Shown here in pieces: positions 35,536-44,258 of a DNA stretch of 64,000 nt; the first letter of the stretch is position 1, and every line of letters starts with the position of its first letter. The notes under the pieces were generated by a model, which was given only the letters and a program-made list of their open reading frames with translations, made no database searches and was not told the origin of the DNA. The translations under genes and the position numbers were made by a program. Source of the stretch: Undibacterium sp. (lineage in GTDB: Bacteria > Pseudomonadota > Gammaproteobacteria > Burkholderiales > Burkholderiaceae_D); NCBI GenBank assembly GCA_030645915.1, contig JAUSNO010000035.1:1-64000 (forward strand), read 5' to 3'.

Positions 35536-38418
35536 GTGCTCGAACATCTCAAAGAAACAGATTTTGGTACCCCGCGTCGCGAGTCCGAAAAAGAAATCAG
35601 TCTGGAAATTGATGGCGAATCCATCACCGTAGCCGCAGGCACATCGCTGATGCGCGCCGCCATGGAAGCCGGCGTTAAGGTACCAAAATTATGCGCCACG
35701 GACAGCCTAGAACCTTTTGGCTCGTGCCGCTTATGCCTGGTCGAGATCGAAGGCCGTAAAGGCTTTCCGGCGTCTTGCACGACTCCGGCAGAAGCGGGCA
35801 TGAAGGTCAGAACCCAGAGCCCCAAATTGCAGGAACTGCGCAAGGGCGTGATGGAGCTGTATATCTCCGACCATCCGCTCGATTGCCTGACCTGTTCCGC
35901 CAACGGCAATTGTGAATTGCAGGACATGGCAGGCGTGACCGGCTTGCGCGAAGTGCGTTACGGCGTAGGTAACCAGAAAGGCGGCGCGCATCATCTCGAT
36001 AGCAAAAAAGACGAATCCAATCCTTACTTCACCTACGATGCCTCCAAATGTATCGTCTGCAACCGCTGCGTGCGGGCGTGCGAAGAAACGCAAGGTACGT
36101 TTGCCCTGACCATCAGCGGGCGCGGTTTTGAATCGCGTGTCTCGCCTGGGCAGGATCAGTCCTTTATGGAATCCGAATGCGTCAGCTGCGGCGCCTGTGT
36201 GGAGGCCTGCCCGACCGCCACTTTGCAGGAAAAAACCGTGATCATGCTGGGCCAGCCAGAGCATAGCAAAATCACGACTTGTGCCTATTGCGGCGTCGGC
36301 TGTGCGTTTAAGGCTGAAATGAAAGGCAATGAAGTAGTGCGCATGGTGCCTTGGAAAGACGGCAAGGCGAATGAGGGCCATTCCTGCATCAAAGGCCGTT
36401 TTGCGTGGGGCTACGCCACGCACAAGGATAGAGTCACCAAGCCGATGATACGCAAGAGTATTCATGATGCCTGGCGAGAAGTGAGCTGGGATGAGGCGAT
36501 TACGTATGCCGCCACAGAGTTTCGCCGCATACAGGCGAAATACGGCAAGGATTCCATCGGTGGCATCACCTCATCGCGTTGTACCAACGAAGAAACCTAC
36601 CTGGTCCAAAAGCTGGTGCGCGCCGCTTTCGGTAATAACAATGTCGATACCTGCGCCCGGGTTTGTCATTCACCGACTGGCTATGGCCTAGGCCAGACTT
36701 TTGGCACCTCGGCTGGTACCCAAACTTTTAAATCAGTGGAAAAAGCCGATGTGATCATGGTCATCGGCGCTAATCCAAGTGACGCCCATCCGGTATTTGC
36801 TTCACGCATGAAACGGCGCCTGCGTGAAGGGGCGAAACTGATCGTTGTCGATCCACGCCAGATTGATCTGGTCGATGGGCCGCATGTCAAAGCGGATTAT
36901 CACCTGCAACTTAAGCCCGGTACTAATGTCGCATTGATTACCGCGCTGGCGCATGTCGTCGTCACAGAAGGACTGCTGGCGCAAGCGTATGTGCAAGAGC
37001 GCTGCGATGAAAAATCCCTGCGTGAGTGGAGCCAATTCGTTGCCCGTCCTGAAAATTCGCCAGAGGCAATGGCCATCGTCACCGGTGTCCCTGCCGAGAC
37101 CGTGCGCGCAGCAGCGCGTTTATACGCGACCGGTGGCAATGCGGCCATTTATTACGGTCTGGGTGTGACCGAACATGCCCAAGGTTCGACCATGGTCATG
37201 GGGATCGCCAATCTGGCGATGGCAACTGGCAACGTGGGTCGTGAGGGTGTCGGGGTCAATCCCTTGCGTGGACAAAACAATGTACAGGGCGCGTGTGACA
37301 TGGGTTCGTTCCCGCACGAGTTACCTGGCTACCGACATATTTCTGACACCACCGTGCGCTCGCAGTTTGAAGATGCCTGGGGTGTTACGCTGAACCCGGA
37401 ACCCGGTTTGCGCATACCCAATATGTTTGATGCGGCACAGGCCGGCACCTTCATGGGCCTGTATTGCGAAGGCGAAGATATTGTCCAGTCTGACCCGAAC
37501 ACACAGCATGTCACGGCATCGCTGATGGCGATGGAATGTCTGGTCGTGCAGGATATCTTCCTCAATGAAACCGCCAAATATGCCCACGTGTTTTTGCCGG
37601 GCGCGTCCTTCCTGGAGAAGGACGGCACCTTCACCAACGCAGAGCGGCGTATTTCGCGGGTGCGCAAGGTCATGCCGCCAAAAGCGGGCTATGCCGATTG
37701 GGAAGTGACGGTGAAGTTATCCAATGCACTGGGCTACCCGATGTCCTACAAAAATCCGCGCGAGATCATGGCTGAAATCGCATCTCTGACCCCGAGTTTT
37801 CAGGGTGTCAGTTACGAAAAAATCGACAAGCACGGCAGCGTGCAATGGCCATGCAACGAGGGCACCGATGAGTTGGGCACAGCGATCATGCATGTGGATA
37901 AATTCGTGCGCGGCAAGGGGCGCTTCATCATCACGCAATATGTCGCCACGGATGAAAAAATCACGCGTAAGTTTCCGCTGATTTTAACCACGGGCCGCAT
38001 TCTCTCTCAATACAATGTCGGCGCGCAGACGCGCCGTACCGAAAACAGCCAATGGCATCAGGAAGACCGGCTGCAGATGCATCCACACGATGCGCAGGAA
38101 CGTGGCATTAAACAAGATGACTGGGTCGGCATTGAAAGCCGTGCCGGGCATACCGTCTTGCGTGCGTTGCTGACAGAGACGATTCAACCCGGTGTGGTCT
38201 ATACCACTTTCCATTTTCCTGAATCCGGCGCCAACGTGATTACCACCGACAATTCGGACTGGGCCACCAATTGTCCTGAATATAAAGTCACGGCAGTACA
38301 GGTGATGCCGGTGGTGCAGCCTTCCGAGTGGCAGAAGTCACAGAAGGCGTTTCATGAAGAGCAATTGGCTTTGGCCAAAGTCGCCTGGACGCCAAAGTCC
38401 TTGAGCGCACAAACTTGA
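35536..38418 (+). CDS. fdsA: NAD-dependent formate dehydrogenase alpha (molybdenum or tungsten) subunit
   Basis: 960 aa. Starts at GTG 35536 with AGGAG seven bases before. In order: a [2Fe-2S] domain (CATDS...GSCRLC), a NuoG-like Cys/His cluster (DCLTCSANGNCELQ), two [4Fe-4S] motifs (CIVCNRCVRACEE and CVSCGACVEACP), the cluster CAYCGVGC of the catalytic part, and the bis-molybdopterin domain. The active-site ligand is the Cys in RVCHSPTG; E. coli FdhF has selenocysteine there. It oxidises formate to CO2 in the cytoplasm. The stop overlaps the longest fdhD reading frame. Confidence 0.97.
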   Translation: MLEHLKETDFGTPRRESEKEISLEIDGESITVAAGTSLMRAAMEAGVKVPKLCATDSLEPFGSCRLCLVEIEGRKGFPASCTTPAEAGMKVRTQSPKLQELRKGVMELYISDHPLDCLTCSANGNCELQDMAGVTGLREVRYGVGNQKGGAHHLDSKKDESNPYFTYDASKCIVCNRCVRACEETQGTFALTISGRGFESRVSPGQDQSFMESECVSCGACVEACPTATLQEKTVIMLGQPEHSKITTCAYCGVGCAFKAEMKGNEVVRMVPWKDGKANEGHSCIKGRFAWGYATHKDRVTKPMIRKSIHDAWREVSWDEAITYAATEFRRIQAKYGKDSIGGITSSRCTNEETYLVQKLVRAAFGNNNVDTCARVCHSPTGYGLGQTFGTSAGTQTFKSVEKADVIMVIGANPSDAHPVFASRMKRRLREGAKLIVVDPRQIDLVDGPHVKADYHLQLKPGTNVALITALAHVVVTEGLLAQAYVQERCDEKSLREWSQFVARPENSPEAMAIVTGVPAETVRAAARLYATGGNAAIYYGLGVTEHAQGSTMVMGIANLAMATGNVGREGVGVNPLRGQNNVQGACDMGSFPHELPGYRHISDTTVRSQFEDAWGVTLNPEPGLRIPNMFDAAQAGTFMGLYCEGEDIVQSDPNTQHVTASLMAMECLVVQDIFLNETAKYAHVFLPGASFLEKDGTFTNAERRISRVRKVMPPKAGYADWEVTVKLSNALGYPMSYKNPREIMAEIASLTPSFQGVSYEKIDKHGSVQWPCNEGTDELGTAIMHVDKFVRGKGRFIITQYVATDEKITRKFPLILTTGRILSQYNVGAQTRRTENSQWHQEDRLQMHPHDAQERGIKQDDWVGIESRAGHTVLRALLTETIQPGVVYTTFHFPESGANVITTDNSDWATNCPEYKVTAVQVMPVVQPSEWQKSQKAFHEEQLALAKVAWTPKSLSAQT

Positions 38419-38438
38419 TCAGCGAACAGGCACACGCT

Positions 38439-39272
38439 ATGGAAATGACCATCAATTTAACGCCTGCAGTGGCCACCTATCAGGAGCGGCAAGTGCATCG
38501 CTTGCGCGACGGCTGCGAACAAATCGAATCTGATCTGGTTGCGGTCGAGGTACCTGTTGCGCTGGTTTTCAACGGTATTTCCTATGCGGTAATGATGGTG
38601 TCACCGGTCGATCTGGAAGACTTTGCCTATGGGTTTTCTTTAACCGAAGGCATCGTAGACAACGCTGCGCAAATTTATGACTGTGAATGGCAGCACACGG
38701 AACAAGGGCATACCGTCGAGCTTTCCATTTCAGCAGAACGTTTCGCCAGGCTGAAAGAAAAGAGACGCAATTTGACCGGGCGCACCGGCTGTGGTTTGTG
38801 CGGAACCGAGAGCCTCGCGCAAGCTATCCGGATGCCCAAACCTCTACACTCCGAACTACGCTTCGATCTGAGCGCGATTGCCAGGGCCGTCGACAACATG
38901 AAAACCAAGCAAACCCTGCTGGAGATGACTGGCGCAACGCATGCTGCTGCGTGGTGCGATGCCAAAGGAAGCATAGAGATATTGCGCGAAGACGTTGGCC
39001 GGCACAATGCACTGGATAAGGTTATCGGTGCCTTGATGCGAGCGCGCAAAAATCCCTCTCAAGGCTTCATTGCGGTCACCAGCCGTGCAAGTTACGAAAT
39101 GGTACAGAAGACCGCAGTGGCTGGTGTCTCGCTACTTGCGGCAGTCTCAGGCGTGACCAGCCTGGCGGTGCAAATCGCAGAGCAATCCGGTCTCACGCTA
39201 CTCGGCTTTACACGCGGGCGTGATGTATCCATTTACAGCCATGACAACCGATTAGACCTGGATAAGAAATGA
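38439..39272 (+). CDS. fdhD: Formate dehydrogenase sulphurtransferase/accessory protein
   Basis: About 277 aa from ATG 38439; a TTG start at 38415 overlapping the fdsA stop is also possible. FdhD transfers sulphur from a cysteine desulphurase to the molybdenum cofactor, needed for active formate dehydrogenase. The family CxxC motif is in GRTGCGLCGTES, and EDVGRHNALDKVIG is another conserved block. Its last codons overlap the fdsD start, so both belong to the formate operon. Confidence 0.95.
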   Translation: MEMTINLTPAVATYQERQVHRLRDGCEQIESDLVAVEVPVALVFNGISYAVMMVSPVDLEDFAYGFSLTEGIVDNAAQIYDCEWQHTEQGHTVELSISAERFARLKEKRRNLTGRTGCGLCGTESLAQAIRMPKPLHSELRFDLSAIARAVDNMKTKQTLLEMTGATHAAAWCDAKGSIEILREDVGRHNALDKVIGALMRARKNPSQGFIAVTSRASYEMVQKTAVAGVSLLAAVSGVTSLAVQIAEQSGLTLLGFTRGRDVSIYSHDNRLDLDKK

Positions 39273-39496
39273 ATAATGACGACAATTTGGTGCGGATGGT
39301 TAACCAGATCGGTGTTTTTTTTGACAGCATGCCGGATCGTGACGAGGGCCTGGAAGGCATCGTGATGCATCTGAAAAAGTTTTGGGACCCCAGTATGCGC
39401 AAGGCCTTGCTGGCAATGATTGACACCAAAAAAAATACGGAGGTCAGCGAAATTGTCCTGGCTGCGATACAAAAACATCGCGAACTGCTGGCCTGA
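39269..39496 (+). CDS. fdsD: NAD-dependent formate dehydrogenase delta subunit
   Basis: 75 aa, the usual size of FdsD. The conserved core is LVRMVNQIGVFF and the HLKKFWDPSMRK block. It helps assemble or stabilise the FdsABG complex. ATG overlaps the fdhD stop (ATGA), showing translational coupling. Last gene of the operon; a palindromic repeat follows 55 bases later. Confidence 0.93.
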   Translation: MNNDDNLVRMVNQIGVFFDSMPDRDEGLEGIVMHLKKFWDPSMRKALLAMIDTKKNTEVSEIVLAAIQKHRELLA

Positions 39497-39550
39497 TAAA
39501 TCGAAAGTATGGCTGGCCACGCCAGCGTAGATGTCGAAAAATGTCAAAAT

Positions 39551-39648
39551 AGGCATCGCCAGCACGCACTATCCATGCGCTTCTCCAGCCACTCTGGCCT
39601 GCAGGCCGCACCCGCATTGCGTGCTGGCGTGCCGCCTTTTTAAATTTT
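39551..39648. repeat. Dispersed palindromic repeat, copy 3
   Basis: 98 bases, two mismatches to copy 2. Arms GGCATCGCCAGCACGCA and TGCGTGCTGGCGTGCC pair with one interruption. It lies between the convergent fdsD and AraC genes, ending on the first base of the AraC stop codon. Confidence 0.82.
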
Positions 39649-40706
39649 TACAATTTTTCTCTATAACTACCGGGGCTGATGCCAAACCAGCCCTTGAAGG
39701 CGTGGTTGAACGCGCTTTGTTCCTGGTAACCTAGCAAGAAAGCGATGTCTGCCAGATTCAGCTGGCGCTGGCTGAGGTAGTCTTTGGCCAGTTCGTGGCG
39801 GGTGTTGTCCAGCACTTGCTGGAAGCTTGAGCCGGCCTCGCTGAGTTTTCTTTGCAGGGTGCGCTGGGTCAGGTTCAGGTCTTGCGCGATCAGTGCGAGC
39901 CTGGCGCGGTCTTGCGTGAGGTTGGCGATGATGGTGGCGCGTACCTGGGCGACGATGCCGCCCTCCGCTTGTGCGCGCATTTTTTCTCTTAATAATCCTT
40001 CGGCATGTTGCTGCAAGACCGGATACATGCCGACGTCGGCATTCGGTACTGGCCAGCTGAGCAGTGCCGCATCAAAACTGGCGTTGTTGATGGGCGCGTT
40101 AAACACGGCGGCGTTGCCGAAGATGCGCTGATGTTCGCTCATATCTTCCGGTGCGGCATGGGTAAACGAGACCGGCACCGGCGGCAAGGGTGCGCCCGCC
40201 AGCCAGTTGCCGAATACGCGGATGCCGGCGAAGACGCTTTCCGCCAGATGCCTGCTTGCGTTAGGAAAATGGCTGTGCCACTGGTATTGCGCGATGCCGT
40301 TTGTTACCTGCAAATCGGAGCGGCCCAGGTCGTGCGCCAGACCTTCATAGCGTAAAGTCTGCTGGAAAACCTGACCGAAATCGTGGCAGCTGAGCAGGAT
40401 TAATCCATACACAGTGTAGGTGCCTAGCTTGACGCTTTCGCCCACGTGCAGGCCGAAGTGCGGGTCATTCGCCAGTTGCGCGGCGGTATCGAGCAGGCGC
40501 ACATAATCAACGGCGGCCATAGTCTCTGGCAAGGGCGATAAGGCATTTTCGGGCAGGCCGGCAGCGAGGACCAGCGTCGTTAAGGCGACACCGCGCGCCA
40601 TCGCCGCATCCAGCAGGGGTTGGAGATAGGTACCGGTAACACGACCGCCGGATCGGCTAGGCGAGTGTTTATTCTCGCTATTCGTTGTTTTAATAGGGCT
40701 TGGCAT
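39648..40706 (-). CDS. AraC-family regulator, probably of the glycerol-phosphate genes
   Basis: 352 aa. The N-terminal two thirds are the ligand-binding domain found in the OruR/ArgR-like AraC group (LVLAAGLPENAL, GLHVGESVKLGTYTVYGLI). The C-terminal double helix-turn-helix includes LNLTQRTLQRKL and ADIAFLLGYQEQSAFNHAFKGWFG. It is transcribed away from the flavoenzyme-glpD-kinase genes with 124 bases between, so it probably controls them. Confidence 0.9.
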   Translation of the reverse strand: MPSPIKTTNSENKHSPSRSGGRVTGTYLQPLLDAAMARGVALTTLVLAAGLPENALSPLPETMAAVDYVRLLDTAAQLANDPHFGLHVGESVKLGTYTVYGLILLSCHDFGQVFQQTLRYEGLAHDLGRSDLQVTNGIAQYQWHSHFPNASRHLAESVFAGIRVFGNWLAGAPLPPVPVSFTHAAPEDMSEHQRIFGNAAVFNAPINNASFDAALLSWPVPNADVGMYPVLQQHAEGLLREKMRAQAEGGIVAQVRATIIANLTQDRARLALIAQDLNLTQRTLQRKLSEAGSSFQQVLDNTRHELAKDYLSQRQLNLADIAFLLGYQEQSAFNHAFKGWFGISPGSYREKL

Positions 40707-40830
40707 GATAGAACAAGAGCATTGTCATGAAAGCGCAATACCTCACATTGGTTGGTGCTTAAACTTAGGAATAGACTAGGGGTGCTGCCACGCAAGTATA
40801 GCAATCTCCACCACACAAAAGGAAAACAAG

Positions 40831-42444
40831 ATGAGACGCTGGAACGGTTGGGGCGACGATACGATCAATTTTGCGATCAATGCAGATGCGCTGGCATTTT
40901 TGCAGCAAAGAATCGGCGAAGGCAAGGCACCGGTGGATGTAACGCAGGCAAAGGCTTGCAGCGCGGTGCCTGCTAGCCGCTTACCACCACATCCTCTGGT
41001 CGATACTTCTGCCGAAGTCAGGATGCGCAATAGCCTGGGGCAAAGTCTGCCCGACTGGCTGAAAATGCGCTTTGGCAAGATCGAACATTTCCCCGATGGC
41101 GTGGCCTTTCCGGAAAGCGGCGAACAGGTGCGTGAATTGCTCACGTATGCCAAGGCCTGCGGCGCTGCCGTGATTCCGTATGGTGGTGGCACCAGCGTGG
41201 TCGGACATCTGACGGTACCACAAGGCGTGCAGCCAGTCTTGAGCTTGAATATGGCGCGTCTTTCCAACTTAATCAACCTAGATAAAAAAGCCCAGCTGGC
41301 GCGTTTTGGCGCTGGCGTATTCGGCCCCGATCTGGAAGCGCAATTGCGCGCGCAGGGGTATACGCTAGGGCATTTTCCGCAGTCGTTTGAATACTCGACT
41401 TTAGGTGGCTGGGTGGTAACGCGTTCGTCCGGTCAGCAATCTTTGCGCTATGGCCGCATCGAGCAATTGTTTGCCGGCGGCCGGGTAGAGACTCCTGCTG
41501 GTACGCTGGATATTCAAACCTTTCCCGCATCGGCAGCAGGCACCGATTTGCGCGAAATGGTGCTCGGTTCGGAAGGCCGCATCGGCGTATTGACCGAGGC
41601 CGTGGTTCGGGTGACGCCATTACCAGAGCGGGAAGAATTTCATGCGGTATTTTTCCCGGATTGGGATGCCGCGCAAGAGGCGATACGCCAGATCGCACAG
41701 GCCAAGTTGCCGCTCTCTATGCTGCGCCTGTCAAACGCGACCGAGACCCTGACGACACTGACTTTGGCCGGCCATAAAAAACTGATAGGGCTGCTGGAAA
41801 CTTACCTGAACTGGCGCGGCTGCAAGGACGAAAAATGTCTGCTGATGATAGGTGCAACCGGACAGAAATCTACCGTGGCCAACGCGATTAAAACTGCCAT
41901 GCAGATCGCGCGCCGCCAGCACGGTATTGCAGTCGGCCAGGCCATGGGCAATAAGTGGAAACAGAATCGTTTCCGCAGCGTGTACTTGCGCAACTCGCTC
42001 TGGCAGCAGGGCTATGCGATCGATACCGTAGAAACTGCCTGCGACTGGCCCAAGGTCAAGGACATGATGCTGACCGTCGAGCAGGCCGCGACCACCGCGC
42101 TGGCGGAATGCGGCGAACGCGTGCATACCTATACGCATCTGTCGCATGTGTATGCGCAGGGTGCCAGTGTCTACACCACCTTTGCCTATCGCTTGAGCGG
42201 CAATTATGAACAGGATCTGGCGCGCTGGCGTTGCCTGAAAGCGGCAGTGTGCGAGGCCATTGTCAGCATCGGCGGCACGATTAGCCATCAGCATGGCGTG
42301 GGTACCGATCATGCGCCGTATCTGGTGGCGGAAAAAGGCGAATTCGGCGTGGCGGCAATGCGCCATTTGTACCGCCATTTTGATCCCGATGGCATGATGA
42401 ATCCGGGCAAATTGTTGCCACAGGAAGAGGGCGCTGGATCGTGA
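40831..42444 (+). CDS. Alkyl-DHAP-synthase-like FAD-linked oxidase
   Basis: 537 aa VAO/PCMH-type flavoenzyme. The start RWNGWG and the C-terminal ISHQHGVGTDH are characteristic of the alkyldihydroxyacetonephosphate synthase (AGPS) family; the animal enzymes have HHH where this has HQH. FAD-binding landmarks are PYGGGTSVVG and STLGGWVVTRSSGQQSLRYGRIEQL. AGPS swaps an acyl for an alkyl chain on DHAP; bacterial relatives are mostly uncharacterised. AAGGA precedes the ATG. Its stop overlaps the glpD start, suggesting shared glycerol-phosphate chemistry. Confidence 0.85.
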   Translation: MRRWNGWGDDTINFAINADALAFLQQRIGEGKAPVDVTQAKACSAVPASRLPPHPLVDTSAEVRMRNSLGQSLPDWLKMRFGKIEHFPDGVAFPESGEQVRELLTYAKACGAAVIPYGGGTSVVGHLTVPQGVQPVLSLNMARLSNLINLDKKAQLARFGAGVFGPDLEAQLRAQGYTLGHFPQSFEYSTLGGWVVTRSSGQQSLRYGRIEQLFAGGRVETPAGTLDIQTFPASAAGTDLREMVLGSEGRIGVLTEAVVRVTPLPEREEFHAVFFPDWDAAQEAIRQIAQAKLPLSMLRLSNATETLTTLTLAGHKKLIGLLETYLNWRGCKDEKCLLMIGATGQKSTVANAIKTAMQIARRQHGIAVGQAMGNKWKQNRFRSVYLRNSLWQQGYAIDTVETACDWPKVKDMMLTVEQAATTALAECGERVHTYTHLSHVYAQGASVYTTFAYRLSGNYEQDLARWRCLKAAVCEAIVSIGGTISHQHGVGTDHAPYLVAEKGEFGVAAMRHLYRHFDPDGMMNPGKLLPQEEGAGS

Positions 42445-44051
42445 ACACCGGCTTGTGGAATAAGGATAGTCGCCAGCGGATACCGGCGCAATTGGCGCAA
42501 GAGTGGGATATCGTTATCGTCGGCGGCGGCATCACCGGTGCCGGTATCTTGCTGGAGGCGGCACGGCGTGGCCTGAAAGTTTTGTTGATCGAGCAGCGCG
42601 ATTTTTCCTGGGGTACGTCGAGCCGATCATCAAAACTGGTGCATGGTGGCTTGCGTTATCTGAAGGAAGGTAAATTTCAGATGACGCGCGATTCTGTGCA
42701 CGAGCGCCAGAGCCTGATGCACGAGGCGGCAGGTCTGGTGGATCAGCAAAGCTTTGCCTTTGCCGATTACCGTGGCCGCAAACCGGGGCGCTGGATGTTT
42801 GCGCTGGGCCTGGCGATTTACGATTTGATGGCAGGTTTGCGCGGCGCACGGCATTACTATCCGCCTGACGAATTCCTGCAACTGGCACCGCATATTGCAC
42901 GTGAAGATTTAAACGGCGGCATGTGCTATATCGATGCAAAGACCGATGATGCACGACTGGTGTTGCGGGTCTTGCAAGAGGCGATGGGTTACGGCGCGGT
43001 GGCGATCAATTATCTGGCAGCGCGCACCATTTTGCGTGACCAAGATGGCATGGCCAATGGTCTTGAATTGCTCGATGCCGTCAGCGGCGCGAGCCACAGC
43101 GTGCACGCCAAAGTCATCATTAGCGCCACCGGTGCATGGGCTGATGGCTTGCGCCAGCAACAGGGTGCGCCGGCCAAACTGCGCCCTTTGCGCGGCAGCC
43201 ACCTGATATTTCCGGCATGGCGTTTGCCGGTGGCGCAGGCGGTCAGCCTGATGCATCCGAAGGATGGCCGTCCGGTGTTCGCCTACCCGTGGGAGGGCGT
43301 GACCCTGGTCGGCACCACCGATGTCGATCACAGCGCAGACCTGCAAATCGAGGCGGCGATTACGCCGGACGAAGTGACTTACCTGATGGCGGCGCTGGCG
43401 TTTCAGTTTCCTCAATTACATCTGACGCTGGACGATGTCATCGCCACCTATGCCGGGGTGCGCCCGGTGATCGATACCGGACAAGCCGATCCATCCAAAG
43501 AGGGGCGCGATCATGCGGTCTGGCTGGAGCAGGGTTTGCTGACCGTGACTGGTGGCAAACTCACGACCTTCAGGTTGATTGCACTCGATGCCTTAAAACA
43601 TGTGGCGCCTTTGCTGCCGCATTGGAAAGCTGCACTGGATAGCACGCCGCTGTTTCGTCCGGCACAAAGTTTGGCGCTGGATAAGCGCCTCAGTACGCAA
43701 CAAGCGCAGCGCCTGCAAGGTCATTACGGCCAGCAAGCCGCGGCCGTGCTGGCGGCGGCACAGACGGGCGAACTTGAAACTATCGCTGGCACTGAAACCA
43801 TGTGGCTAGAATTGCGCTGGGCCGCACGCAATGAAGCGGTCATGCACCTGGAAGATTTGCTGCTGCGGCGCACGCGACTTGGCTTGTTATTGCGTGGCGG
43901 CGGGGTGGACATCTTGCCACGCATCCGCGCGATTTGTCAGGCAGAATTGTGCTGGAGCGATGAGCGTTGGGAATCTGAGCAGGTAGCGTATTTAAGCTTG
44001 TGGCAGAAGCATTACAGTTTGCCGACGCGAGAAAAAATAAGCGAGTTGTAA
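42441..44051 (+). CDS. glpD: Aerobic glycerol-3-phosphate dehydrogenase
   Basis: 536 aa. Starts at GTG 42441, overlapping the preceding stop as GTGA. The FAD-binding N-terminus VIVGGGITGAGILLEAARRG is intact, followed by SSRSSKLVHGGLRYL and TVTGGKLTTFR, all typical of GlpD. It oxidises sn-glycerol-3-phosphate to DHAP at the membrane and feeds quinone. With the flavoenzyme before it and the kinase after it, it forms a small glycerol-phosphate module. Confidence 0.93.
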   Translation: MNTGLWNKDSRQRIPAQLAQEWDIVIVGGGITGAGILLEAARRGLKVLLIEQRDFSWGTSSRSSKLVHGGLRYLKEGKFQMTRDSVHERQSLMHEAAGLVDQQSFAFADYRGRKPGRWMFALGLAIYDLMAGLRGARHYYPPDEFLQLAPHIAREDLNGGMCYIDAKTDDARLVLRVLQEAMGYGAVAINYLAARTILRDQDGMANGLELLDAVSGASHSVHAKVIISATGAWADGLRQQQGAPAKLRPLRGSHLIFPAWRLPVAQAVSLMHPKDGRPVFAYPWEGVTLVGTTDVDHSADLQIEAAITPDEVTYLMAALAFQFPQLHLTLDDVIATYAGVRPVIDTGQADPSKEGRDHAVWLEQGLLTVTGGKLTTFRLIALDALKHVAPLLPHWKAALDSTPLFRPAQSLALDKRLSTQQAQRLQGHYGQQAAAVLAAAQTGELETIAGTETMWLELRWAARNEAVMHLEDLLLRRTRLGLLLRGGGVDILPRIRAICQAELCWSDERWESEQVAYLSLWQKHYSLPTREKISEL

Positions 44052-44060
44052 CGGTTTAAG

Positions 44061-44214
44061 CCCCCTCTCCCGCTCGCGGGAGAGGGTTGGGGTGAGGGCA
44101 GTTCAAATTAGGGTAATGCTCGCTTTCAAGGAATTCATGTGCATGGAAATAAGTAGAGTATGAGTTTTGCAATCGCCCTCACCCCCTGCCCCTCTCCCGC
44201 GAGCGGGAGAGGGG
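44061..44214. repeat. Pair of inverted CCCTCTCCCG hairpins (BIME-like)
   Basis: The left hairpin is CCCTCTCCCG with its complement (44063-44086), followed by TTGGGGTGAGGGC. The right one begins GCCCTCACCCC and has a 12-bp stem (44189-44214). The two are in opposite orientation about 100 bases apart, between glpD and the kinase gene. Such ccctcacccc/gagaggg hairpins are widespread in proteobacterial genomes. Confidence 0.75.
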
Positions 44215-44258
44215 AGTTTGTCGCGTAATAAATAAAACAAAATAAAAAAAGGAGACCC

